DNA of 64,000 bases from Ananas comosus (taxonomy: Eukaryota; Streptophyta; Magnoliopsida; Poales; Bromeliaceae). Positions 35,987-47,514 of the stretch are shown piece after piece. The notes beneath the pieces were generated by a model. That model was not told where the DNA came from. It did not search any database and was given only the letters and a program-made list of their open reading frames with translations. Each line of letters starts with the position of its first letter. Position 1 is the first letter of the stretch. A program made the position numbers and the translations under genes. The DNA lies in contig NC_033637.1 of the NCBI RefSeq assembly GCF_001540865.1, forward strand, positions 10,037,078-10,101,077. Reading direction: 5' to 3'.

Positions 35987-37662
35987 ATGTCACCTCCAGA
36001 TTCATGGATCAGAGAGTTCAATGAGGCTTCAAGGCTTGCTGATGACATCAGCGCTATGATTGCTGAAAGGGGCTCTTTGCCGCCATCAGGCCCAGATACA
36101 CAACGCCATAATTCTGCGATTAGAAGGAAGATCACAATTCTCGGAACTAGACTAGATAGCTTGGAGTCCCTATTGTCCAAGCTTCCCACAAAGCAGCCAA
36201 TGTATGTTTTCCTATCTCACGATATTTTTTTTCTCTTCTAATTACTTGTGCTCCAACTGATGTCAAGATGTTGGGAAAGGGCTTGAGAAACATATCTACA
36301 TTTAGCGCCATCCTCTTAGTAGAGTTCTATTCAGCATCAAACGCTTTCAATATTACAGTTGATGTCCTATGCTATGAGAGAGTTTTACATATTTGGTCCT
36401 TTCCTAAAATCTTATATTGAAATAGACATCTAAGCACCATCATACATGTTTAGTGGGCTAAAAGAAATAGAAGTTAACAGCCTTGCTGTTTGAGTAGGCT
36501 TCACAGCCAGTTATTTTCGCTGGAGTGGAATAAAGATAAATATCATGGTTGGGAATTGTAGCACTTATGCAGAAGGATGGGTCTTGTGACACTTTGAAGA
36601 GATTAGGGATCCGATGTGACAATTGGAAGGTTGAGTAACAGTTGAAATTAGAATAAAAGGTTGAGGGCCTTGGGGCACACTGGAGCATTGGCCTTCTTCA
36701 TAGTATTAATATTTACTTATTTCAATGAGAGAGATTTGACTGTTAGCTTTCATAATAGCAGCTCTATCTCTTCTAATAAAAGGAACTATTAATTCAACAT
36801 TAATCATTGTAGTATCAGGTAAATGTTCTTTTCCATATTTCCCTGTTTCTACCAAATGCAAATGAGACTGGGTGGTTAAAACCTACTCGCCGATATGGGA
36901 CTTTCATCCTCATTTTTTTTTTTTTTTGGGGTTCTAGCAGCTTCGCTAAGAAATAACTTAAAAAGGTCTTTCTTCATTTTTGCAATTACGTGGCAGATAT
37001 TCTGTGGTCTACTTTCCTAAATGTCAAAACATCTGTACATATTTATTTTGACATGCTATTAACCTGCAATTTATGCAGAAGTGACAAGGAGCTGCATAAG
37101 CGCCAGGATATGCTTTCAACTTTGAGATCTAAAGCAAAACAGATGGCCTCGACATTAAACATGTCAAACTTTGCTAACAGGTGAGGTCAAAACTTCAGAA
37201 TATATTTTGCATCAATCATCTGTAATAGTAATTTTCTGATAGGGTGTTTCTTTTCCTGTACTCTGCTCAATATGTTTTTGGTCTTTTATTTGTGCTTTAA
37301 ATAACTTAGTTGTTTAGTTGTTTAGTATTAACTATACTTGGTGAGCATCTATAATTTAATGCATTTTATTAAAACGAATACCCTTTACATATATACTTTC
37401 AAACTCATCTATTAACTTGTATACCCCTGTAAAATCTGAACTTGCAATACCCTCAATGATAGTGCAATTCTTGCAAAATTTATCTTTAGCTTGGACGACA
37501 TCCACTTCATAGGGCATGCATAGTATGTTCTGCATTAAGATTTTTTAAGATAGGAAAATTTTTTTTAGTACAAGGTATATCGGTAAGAAATTCAAATTTT
37601 GAAGGGTATATGCAAAAAATGTTAATATATGTGTATCTAAATTGATAACCTTGCAAGAATTG

Positions 37663-37729
<67 letters not shown>

Positions 37730-38942
37730 CCACTAAACAAAATTTCTGCTGAGTAACCGGAAGGTACCTTTTTCCTTGAATCTAGGGATGATCTCTTTGG
37801 GCCGAGTAAAAAAGCAGCTGACGAAATAAGCAGGGTGCAAGGGTTGGACAATCGTGGTATTGTTGGTCTACAGAGGCAGATAATGAAAGGTAATCTAAGT
37901 TCCTGCTAGTCCTACTAAATTTAAGCCTTTTTTCTTCTTTTTTTAATACTTAAAAAGCTTTTTTTTTCTGACACAGAGCAAGACGAGGGCCTTGAAAAGT
38001 TGGAGCAAACTGTAATTAGCACAAAACATATTGCTCTAGCAGTTAATGAAGAATTGGACCTTCATACGAGATTGATTGTCAGTATCACACCAGTCGGCTT
38101 GATCTCGTGAATCTTAAGTTGCATTTTGTCTTAACTGCTCTCATTCTTCTCTTGATGCAGGATGACTTGGACCAACAAGTTGATGTAACAGATTCACGAC
38201 TTCAGGTGTTCAATCTACCTTGTTATCTATTGTATTATCTAGATGCATCTATTTTATTGTTATAATAGCTGGTGATCTGGTTTCTGTCGTGGTTCTCTTT
38301 GATGTTTTGTTTTCTTCTTCTTCTTCTTCTTTTCCTTTTGTTTTGCTTTATTTATTTCGGATTCACTTCCTTTCAAAATCGATACCAATGAGGTGTTCAT
38401 TATAATAAGCATATGAAACCAACATTATTTTCAATGACCCTAACACAAACACACACAACAACAACGACAATTACAACAATAATATTTCGAAGATCCATGC
38501 GATCGGTTGCAATCTAGGTTATTTATAACCGCTACAAATTAAAAATCATCCATTTTGCATCCACATGATGATGTTTTCTGATAGTATTCTATCATATTAG
38601 GGTATGGACAGAATATATATGGATAACAATCCATTGGATATATTCATATTGCTTGATCATAGCATTCCCTTGGAAAATAATCTGGATATTATATTGAAAT
38701 AATCTCGATTAATGACTGTTCTGAAAAACCCAGCTTTTGAGTCATTCCTGCAATTTTTTACACTAATATGTTGTTAAATGTCACAAACCTAAAACTATTT
38801 TGAATTGCAGAGGGTGCAAAAGAGACTGGCAGTGCTAAATAAGCGTACAAAAGGGGGATGTTCATGCATGTGCTTGCTTTTATGCGTCGTTGCCATAGTG
38901 ATTTTGGCTGTAATTGCTTGGGCTCTGATCAAGTACTTGTAA
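35987..38942 (+). CDS. SYP52: Syntaxin of the SYP5 group (SYP51/SYP52-like Qc-SNARE)
   Basis: Six coding exons: 35987-36201, 37079-37180, 37786-37889, 37977-38077, 38161-38205 and 38811-38942. They total 699 nt, 232 aa, the usual length of SYP51/52. The start follows a gcag acceptor by two bases and gives MSPPDSWIREFNEASRLADD, typical of the group. The N-terminal helical domain runs to about residue 110. The SNARE helix (about 145-205) contains GLQRQIMKEQDEGLEKLEQT and LDLHTRLIDDLDQQVDVTDS, with a central Gln as expected for a Q-SNARE. A short Cys-rich stretch (GGCSCMCLLLC) leads into a single C-terminal membrane anchor ending IAWALIKYL. In Arabidopsis this group acts in trans-Golgi-to-prevacuolar and vacuolar fusion. 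All splice sites are GT-AG and frames are clean, so it looks functional. SYP51 versus SYP52 cannot be decided here. Confidence 0.93.
37664..37724. repeat. (TA)n microsatellite
   Basis: About 30 TA units in an intron of the syntaxin gene. Confidence 0.97.
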
Positions 38943-40617
38943 CAGTAGCACAAAAAAAAGTGTCTCCGATTGATCGGTCTTTGCAATTACAGTGCTGCTT
39001 TCACGTGTCCAGCATTCCGTCGAAAGTTTTTCTTTCTTTTTTTTTTCGATTGCCATTTGGGAAGAAGTGGAACATTTATGTGAAGCTGATTGTGTTTGTA
39101 TCATAATGTATCTTGAATGCAAAATTACAGCTTGTGCACTGTGTGATATAATGGAAGTTACTACTTGTGTTTTCCTTCTCATCCACTATTTGCTTCCTGT
39201 AATAACAATCCGGTGGTTTATATTCCTTGCATGTCTAAGATGTCCATTCCAATCGAGTTCAAATTTATATTTTCAAATTGCTCAAAAGGTAGTAAACTTC
39301 CCAGTGTGCTTATGATAGATACATCATTAATTAGTTCAATTATGCAGTCCTTTTTGTCTACTTGATACTCCCTTTGGTCAATATGTGGTTTGCTTCATCT
39401 TACACTCTGTTTGGCACCAAATTCGAAATAGAATTTAATGGAATTCAGATGAGAAAGAATTCTCAACTTTGCTTAGAAATGAAATTCGTTGTTCAGATTC
39501 GAAACCGTTTTGTAGGGATATATGTACTAGTAATTGACCCTTAATTTTCGAATCATTTGATAAAGTATAGCTAATAACAATTGATTTTTTTTACTAAATG
39601 ACTTTATTTAATAAGAATTGGATGAGAGTCATTTGTTACTGTGAAATATTTTATTAAAATCCTCCTGAAATCAACTGGATATAAATTTAGAAATTTGCAT
39701 GGTTGGAGCAGAGGATACATGGCAATTGTTTATTTAAAGAATTATCGTCTTTGGGAGACTTAATAATTTATTATCTGGAAACTGCTGGTGGTGTATAGCA
39801 TCTATTTTGGAGACATGGAGAGTGGAATGCTACCTCAAGGGAAAATTTCCTTTTGAATGTTTATTCTATCTTTATTAATATTTTTATTATTTTGTTTCAA
39901 CCAAACCCCATAGACTATCTCACTGGATTGTTAATGTGGAAAAAGTTGGGCAAATGCCTAGATGATTTGCTCCACAGTTAAAAGCATGACATAAACTTTT
40001 TTAGAGCTCTTTTTCCGCTTGTTCGTTGTTGTGAGAAAAGAACTACTTTGATTCTCAGCATTTGTTAGAGCGCAGGGAGTTTGTGATTCTGTTGTTTCCA
40101 GCGAAGTACTCAAAACTTTTGACTCGGATTGCTCTCTGTTCTCAGTCAAGTTGCAGTTCTCTTTTTGGGTCAAATATTTGGCAAGTAGAACTTCTGATTC
40201 ACCAAGTCTCAGCTCAAAACAAATAGCAAGGATGCTTTTCTAAGTCCTAAGAAGCCAAAATAATGAGATTAATAATAAGCTGCAAACCTGTGTTTATGCG
40301 TCGATTCGAATAAACTCAACGAGAGGAGATCGACCGAATCATCGTTCGGAAGTGAGGGGTAATATCTCACAGAAATAATCTACAAACTTAAAGAAAAGAT
40401 TCAGTCAAAACATATTGTCGGATGAACATACTATATCGCTTGAAGATTTCATTTGATGATCGCTTTGTCTACAGTTTGAGTATGTGCGTGCCTCACCGAA
40501 CTTTACATTCAAAAGAATATTCGTGACCCTTACGAGAGGAGGAAAAACAAAACAAGAAAGGAAAAAACTATTTACTGGTACTCGACGACGATCATCGCAG
40601 TGAGCAACGAGAAAGAA
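38943..40617. other. 3' flanks between convergent syntaxin and otubain genes
   Basis: 3' UTRs of both genes are expected here. About 39400-39500 (actctgtttggcaccaaatt) resembles the end of the MITE in the first otubain intron at 44862. No further gene is supported. Confidence 0.5.
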
Positions 40618-43600
40618 TTACTTTGGATAGAGGATGTCATAATGGCCGGGCCTGAACAGCAAGACGACAACGGGCGTACGTGGAAGTGAAGAAGAGCTAC
40701 TGCTTGCGCTACCGCTTGAGCTGCTGCCATCTATCAAAGAGCTCAAATCCGAGAACTTGTCTTCGTACTTGACGGGGATGAAGTCGTGGTGAGTCAATCC
40801 GAATCCACCCCCGGGTCTTGTGGACGAGTCTAGATACACCACGCGTATGGGGATGCAGAATGCATTGGAGAGCGCTACGACTTGCATGTGATCGGCGTAC
40901 ACGCCCAAGGGAAGGACTTCATTCTCACAGAACTGCCAGCGAAACCAGGAAAATTACAGAATTAGCATATAAATCAAAATATAAAAGGGATGCACATAAT
41001 CAATGCCACTTTCATCGGCTTGATGGTTTGGCTGAATAAAAAAGAAGGGTTAATTCCAAATTTTGTCTCTGAAGTTCAACAATGATTATTGTTTCGTTCT
41101 CAGAGTTTGAACCCTAAAAACTCGCCCCACAAGTTGCACTCTTGGCCACAGAGTTTCAAGTGTAAGCTAAACTTTAATTGGCATCGTGATCTCTTCAGAT
41201 GGTAGACTAACAGAACGTAATTGCAATACAAACACAAATACGGGATACGAATACAACATGATACAGATATGGCGACACAACGAATGGTGAAAATCTTAGG
41301 ATACCATACATTGGGGATGAGGTAATAAAAAAAATATTTTTAATCATATATATTATTATTATATATGACAATATATGTTAAAACAAGTGTAGAATGTTTC
41401 AGATGATTAGTTAATGTAAAGCAATAAACTGCTAACTTGTTGAAAGATAAAAACAGAGTCAACTTTTTCTGACTAAGAAACAAAATTATAGTCAGCCTTT
41501 TCTGATCAAGAAACAAAATAAATCAGACAAAAAATGATAATCTTTAGTTTTTATCGACCACAAATTTGTGGTGCAAGTATATCATCCAACTGCAAAATAG
41601 CTCTCCCCCGTATTTCACAAGTAACCTTCGCGCATGATGTGCATCCATCAAGTATTTGGTATTTTTCTGAATTTTCAAACTTATCGGATGCTCTTGTGAA
41701 GTATTCGACACGTATCGGGCATGTACCGCACGGAGTATCGGTATCCGATGTGATACGGAAGGCTCTTGTGCATCATAGGATTTAACTGTTATGCTTCAGG
41801 TACTTAATTACTAAAACAATGAGGTCAGAATAGAAATTGGAAACAAAGTTTAACTTTCAACTCAAAAGAGACTCACAGAAATGTTCAGCTAAAAGTTATA
41901 AGAAGAGTGTTATATCCAGAAGCGGCCGTCGATTTGAACTCATGCTCATGTTTACAACTAGATAATGAGCATCATCTTTTCCTTGGGCAAAACGAAGTTA
42001 AATCGTGTAGTAGTATTACTGACCTCCTTAATAGATTTCTGGTTTGTGTCATCAACAATAAATGGACTGAAGTGCTCTTCTCGCATGCGCATATCGACAG
42101 AAGTGACCAATCTAAGGAAACTCAAAACTGACCAGAAAAAAAAAGGGCCCATGCCAAAATAAGAACTGGCAAAAATAATAAGCAATGTCTTTAAAACATT
42201 GCAGTGTGCTTCTTACCTTTGTCTGATTTATACTCATCAAGATTTTCCTGCAGTAGCTTTGTCAAGCTGCAGTATAAGAGATCAAAGCATTTCCATGACA
42301 AGGTGCAGAAAACAAAAAAGACTATTTGAAGTTAAAAACAAAAGGGAATATAATACACACCTTAGACCGGCTCGTCTCTCTTCTAAAATATTTATGACTT
42401 CATTGCGAAAGTCCTGAAAGAAAATTTTGACAATTATTAGTAAAAAAATGAAACAGAGTAGGACACCTTAAGTTGATTTTACAGTTAATTGAATCTAGTG
42501 ATTCAAAAAAAAAAATGTGGAACTTGTGCACAATTTGTGATAATCGCACCACCATCTAGTTAAGGAAACAGCTGATAGAATAGTTATTCCTTATAATTTA
42601 AATTCAATCATTGTTTTTTTTTTTTTTTGCACACAAAGATATTCAGGCCAATAATTCAGATAGTTTTTTTTTTTCAGAAAAAGCATTTTTAAATCAAGAC
42701 CTCTTGCATCTTTCCAAAAATAAAAGGAAAAAACAGATGCGTTCTAGGCATATAGACAGTTAATACTTCATGAACACTTATTATGAATTTCAAAAGTTTT
42801 TTAAAACAATATTCTACAGGCAAATGGAGTTAAGCTTTTGGCAAACAAAATTCTAGAACTTCAAATAGAATGAAATGTCAAAATGAGCTTTACATCCAAA
42901 ATTTATAGCTACACCCTGGTGCTTCGATTTTCAGATTGTCAAGGCTCCATTGTTTTATTCAAACAGTTCCTTTAAATGATTCAAATGGTTATATGATGGT
43001 AATCTGTGACAGGACAAACCATTAAAGTTAGCCCTCAGATTCACTTGCTTTCGTTTGTTTCTTGGCCTCAATAGGTGAAATATAGGGAATACTGTGTCTA
43101 GAAAAAGCTGTGTCCAATGTACTTAAAATTTCCATGCTGAAAATATCGTCAAAATGATCAGAACCGCGGAGTGAAAATAAATGGCGTAAGATCGAGGAAC
43201 TCTTCAAAGAAAAAGATTGTGGAAAGAGACTTTGACAATGGTAAGAATGTAAGCGTAAGATCAAGGAACTCTCTTCAAAAGATTGCAGAAAAAGACTTAA
43301 ACAAGGGTAGAAGTGGCTGACGGACTCAAGAGAGTGGTCCAAAAGCAAAAAGCAAACACCCAGATAATGCTAATTCAAATTACTTCAGATTTAAGAACCT
43401 CTCAGACTTCAGATTGATGCTAAATAACTCCGTAAGCAAACATCACTCATGCTACCATATTGGCATTGATTTAGAGCATGATAAAAATGCACGCGTTTGC
43501 AGAAATAACTTACCGAGAAACAATCGTCAAATCTGTCTTCATCCTCTCCAAAGGTAAGATAGCCCTTTTTCAATTCTTCAAGACGCTCAAAAATGCGAAA

Positions 43601-46209
43601 GACCTCACGTTCATCTTGCGATTCAGCAATCTGCTCCTGTTTACATATCTCAAAATCCCATCTCTAAATTCGGAAGCCTTCCAAAGAAAGGCTTAGATTC
43701 TATTGTAAAGCAGAAGCCACCGAACAGAAAAGGCAATTCATTCTCCTGACCAGGTAAGAAATGATGAAACTCCGGTAGAAACAATTGCCATCTCCACATA
43801 CTCGTCTGAAGGAAGAGAACGCATGATTGAGCATCTGTTTTGGATCGATGAGTTAGTTGTCGACACATTTTGTAGCTGAAATCCAGTAACTAATTAAGGA
43901 AAAACTACTTGTGATGGGAGAGAGATAGAGAGAAGGTCAGTCATAACGAACCTTGATCTTTTCCTGTATGACTAAATTGTCAGCTGGGAAATCAGCAGCT
44001 AAAGCTAATATAGGTTCCTGCGACACGAAAATTCTCCCACATTCACATAGGCATCTAAAATATTGATGGTTGCTATTTTCTCCATAGCCCAATCATGTGA
44101 TGAATTAAGCAACATTTAATAAATAAAGTTTCATAGTTGCACAAGCATGAAGAATGGAGGTAAGGATGTTGAGTTTGCAAGAAAAATTAATTTTTTTTTT
44201 AAATTTTTTTTGTCTCATTTCATGTTTCAGAGCATATATGAGCCTGTCGGATAAAGCATAGCTGACGATGCATACGAAAGCAAGGCATATCTAATAATTC
44301 GATATGCCTGAACCATGAAGAAGCTTGTAAAGACTTTATTAAGAAAGACAATACAGTGATGTTCCAATAAACGAGTTTCCAAGACAAGTGCACAAAAGTT
44401 TAAAAGGTTAAGATGCATACAGCATTAATTTTTGTTTCATTTCGTAATTCATAGTGTACATGCAGCTGCAGCATAAGTCATAGCTGACGATGTTTACTGC
44501 AGCAAAATATGTGTAAGAAATTTTCAGAATGCTTAAACAACGAACATGCTTTCAAAGACTCTTAGCATGAGAGAAATTCTGGTCCAGCTCCGATAAACGT
44601 TTAATCAAATCTATAACTAGAAATCAGGAAACCCGTTTTTCTTTTTTATTTCTATGTTTTTCAAATCATCTTCAGCTATACTAAAGTGAACAGCTAATGA
44701 TTAATTTTCTGTTTTGAGTCACATTCCCGGATCAGACTCTGACTAATGCATACGATGATAAAATACATCAAAATATCATACAAAAGGACAAACCAGATTA
44801 TTATTTGAATTGAAAACAGAGCATTGAGCTATTTGAATCATAATAAATTGTGAAGATTAACACTCCGTTTGGCATCAAATTTAAATAGAATTCAATGGAA
44901 CTCAGACAAGAAGATTTCAATTGAATTCACTTAGAAATGAAGTTCTTATCTGGATTTTTTGCTTGGTAAAAAGTGAGAAATTGTTTCAATATGATTATGT
45001 TTTCCACTCTATCCTCAATCACCAGGTAAGAAGATATTATGACGAATTCGAGAAAGGGTATTTGGGGTTATTGGTACAAAGTCTTTATTTGTATTATGAG
45101 AAATCCCATCAAATCCTTCCGAACGAATTGAATTCCCATTAACTTATAGCACCAAACAACATATTTACAAAAACTATAGTTCCAACAAAATTTTAATTTT
45201 ACTATCCAACCTTTCACTTCGTCCGATTTGAGTCGGTTAATGATACTTTAACATCAAAATTTGAATACATCGTTTATCTTTACCGATTCGATTAGTATAC
45301 TTTATACAATTCTCGCAACTATAAATTCATTAAAGCAGGCATATAAATTGAGAGATTGAATATCAAAATAAAAAATTTAATCCATAGTTCACCGCCAACA
45401 ATTGCGACGAAATATATCTCACAATGGGAAATTTAAACAAGAAACAAGAAGCTCCACATCGAAGCATCAAAATTTTTTAGGGTTGTGAAACTCAATCAAG
45501 AACGATTCGAAGAAATAGTTAAGGATCGAGAGAGACGAATCCGAACCTTTTCCGCAAGGAGGGACTTATCCTCCACCTCCTCCGCCGCGAGGAGCAGCTG
45601 CTGCCTCCTCACCTCGGCGTTCCAGTCCGCCGCGGAGAGCATCGGCAGCGGAAACCGCGGCAAGAACAGGTTCGGCGGGTACGCGAACTTGGGAGTCGGA
45701 TTCGCCAAGAGGGGGCTCGACGCCGCCTCCGCCGCAGCATCGCCGCCCCCGCCGCCGACGACGAAGGAGGAGGGCTTCGGGGGGTAGGCGAAGTCGAGGG
45801 TCGGGACCGGCGCCGGCGCCGGCGCCGGCGCCGTTGGCGGGGCTGCGCCGGCGCGGGGGAGGCGGTGGGGGCGGAGGAAGGTGCTCGCGCCGCCCCGGAG
45901 CAGGCGCGGGGCCTCGGCGCGGATGCGATCGTAGTCGGCGAGGGGGAGCGGGGGCGAGCCCTCGCGGAGGACGAACGCGGGGAGGAGGCGGGGCGGAGAA
46001 CTATCATAACGTGGGGAGGAGAGCGAGTTGTCGCGAGAGGGAGAGTCGGCGACGGGTGGGGCTTCGGCGACGACTTCTGAAACCGGCGTCTCCTCTTTTT
46101 CGTCGCCGGGTTTCCTGGTCTTGGTCTCCTCCTCGCTCGCTTCGGCGGGCGTCGGCGCCGACTTCTTCCCTACGCGGAAAGTGATCCGCTTCTTCAAAGG
46201 CTGGACCAT
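40618..46209 (-). CDS. Otubain (OTU, peptidase C65) deubiquitinase with long Pro/Ala-rich N-terminal extension
   Basis: Exons: 45547-46209, 43952-44017, 43751-43834, 43514-43636, 42361-42413, 42217-42266, 42024-42127 and 40618-40932. They sum to 1458 nt, 485 aa. Residues 1-221, one GC-rich exon, begin MVQPLKKRITFRVGKK and contain acidic and Pro/Ala-rich stretches and two FAYPP motifs. They end in LLAEK, at the place where the related genes end their N-terminal exon. The OTU domain follows. The catalytic block is CGDGNCFYRSFIISYL and the terminal block FRPGHYDILYPK, so Asp, Cys and His are all present. It ends at ILYPK, as ordinary otubains do. A Ser-rich insert lies before the last strand. 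Otubains cleave ubiquitin chains (OTUB1 prefers Lys48 links). This is the best candidate for the ancestral, active member at the locus. The extension roughly doubles the usual length. Confidence 0.85.
41045..42023 (-). other. Intron of the 40.6 kb otubain gene
   Basis: A 1.1 kb intron begins at 40933. Tandem-like tatc/gatac motifs at 41230-41780 (cgggatacgaatac, gtatcggtatccgatg) look like part of a dispersed repeat. No coding exon was recognised. Confidence 0.4.
44860..45157. mobile_element. MITE in the first intron of the 40.6 kb otubain gene
   Basis: Left end cactccgtttggcatcaaat and right end tatagcaccaaacaac form short inverted ends. Inner gaattcaatgg and its inverse are also present. 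About 300 bp, non-coding. Confidence 0.55.
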
Positions 46210-46212
46210 CCC

Positions 46213-46213
46213 C

Positions 46214-46241
<28 letters not shown>
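46213..46241. repeat. (CT)n microsatellite just upstream of the otubain start codon
   Basis: About 14 CT units (GA on the coding strand) end 4-5 bases before the ATG, so they lie in the 5' leader. Confidence 0.92.
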
Positions 46242-46244
<3 letters not shown>

Positions 46245-47509
46245 AAAAAAGAAAAAGGGGGAAAATTGGGGTCGTATTAAGTTTTCATGAGAGGATATTT
46301 TTTTCATTATTATTTTATTATTATTATTATTATTATTATTATGGAATAATCACGAACTTTTCCAAAAAGATTTTAATTGGCCAAATAATAATTTTTATGA
46401 AATGTTATTTGGACTACCATGTTATTCAAAATTGAAAAAAAAAAATTTTTTTTATGAAAAATATCTTTTTGATTTTTTTTTTACATTTTCTCGAGAAACT
46501 AAACAGCACCTAAGATTTACTCTACAAAATAAAACAAACCACTAATCCTTGTATATCATAACTATGTGTAAATATTATATTTTTATCATAAAATAACCAA
46601 CTCTTCGCATATGTTTTATCACTATATTTTTTTGAAAGATAATATTTAATATATCTTTCCAAACTTCAAAAATATCAAATATACTCCTGATTGACCAAAA
46701 TATCCTCATCGTTTTCCAAAAACCTCTTCAAGTACCCCAAAACTCTAGGGTTTATAAATGAAATTTGGGGTTTAGAAGGGTATTTTGATAATAGAAGGGT
46801 AAATTTAAAAATTTTGAATAATAATGAGATGTTTATAAGCAAAAAAATCTTTTTTTTAACACTAATAACTTAGAAGAAATTGTTTAAATTCTTGAATGGA
46901 TAAATTGTAAGATATACACTCAAAATTTGGATGTTGAAGAAGCATAAGTAAATAGTTAATTTTCTTTTAGTTTGGGGTTTAGAAGGGTATTTTGATAATA
47001 GAAGGGTAAATTTAAAAATTTTGAATAATAATGAGATGGTACTCCACAAAAAAATCTTTTTTTTAACACTAATAACTTAGAAGAAATTGTTTAAATTCTT
47101 GAATGGATAAATTGTAAGATATACACTCAAAATTTGGATGTTGAAGAAGCATAAGTAAATAGTTAATTTTCTTTTAGTTTTGGTTTTTTATTTTATTTTA
47201 TTTTTTTTTGTGGAGTACTAGTAAGGATGAAAACGGTCAAATATGGTCGGATTTTTGACAAAACTAAATCTGCATCAACATTTTTTCGGATATGAATTCG
47301 TATGGCGATATGTGTCGAATGCAAAATTTTCAATACCATATTAGCTAAAAAGTATTTGGATTCGGAAATAGATCGGATTTGTAATCCGATATTATTCCGA
47401 TAATAATATATATTAACATGTATATATTAATATAAACTAAAGTTAGTGCGAATAAGACACACAATACAACTAAAATTGCACATTTGTATTAAAACTTCTT
47501 ATGCCTATA
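46242..47509. other. Intergenic AT-rich DNA
   Basis: Includes a (TTA/ATT)n run at about 46305-46341 and a 207-bp tandem duplication. No gene was seen. Confidence 0.6.
46764..47180 (+). repeat. 207-bp tandem duplication
   Basis: The segment starting tttggggtttagaagggta occurs at 46764 and again at 46971. The copies are nearly identical apart from a short difference after aataatgagatg. Confidence 0.93.
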
Positions 47510-47514
47510 TTTTA

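Noticed and set aside
45485..46246. Plus-strand and alternative minus-strand frames in the GC-rich 46 kb exon
   Set aside because: Shadows of the otubain first exon; only the 46209 frame splices into the OTU domain.
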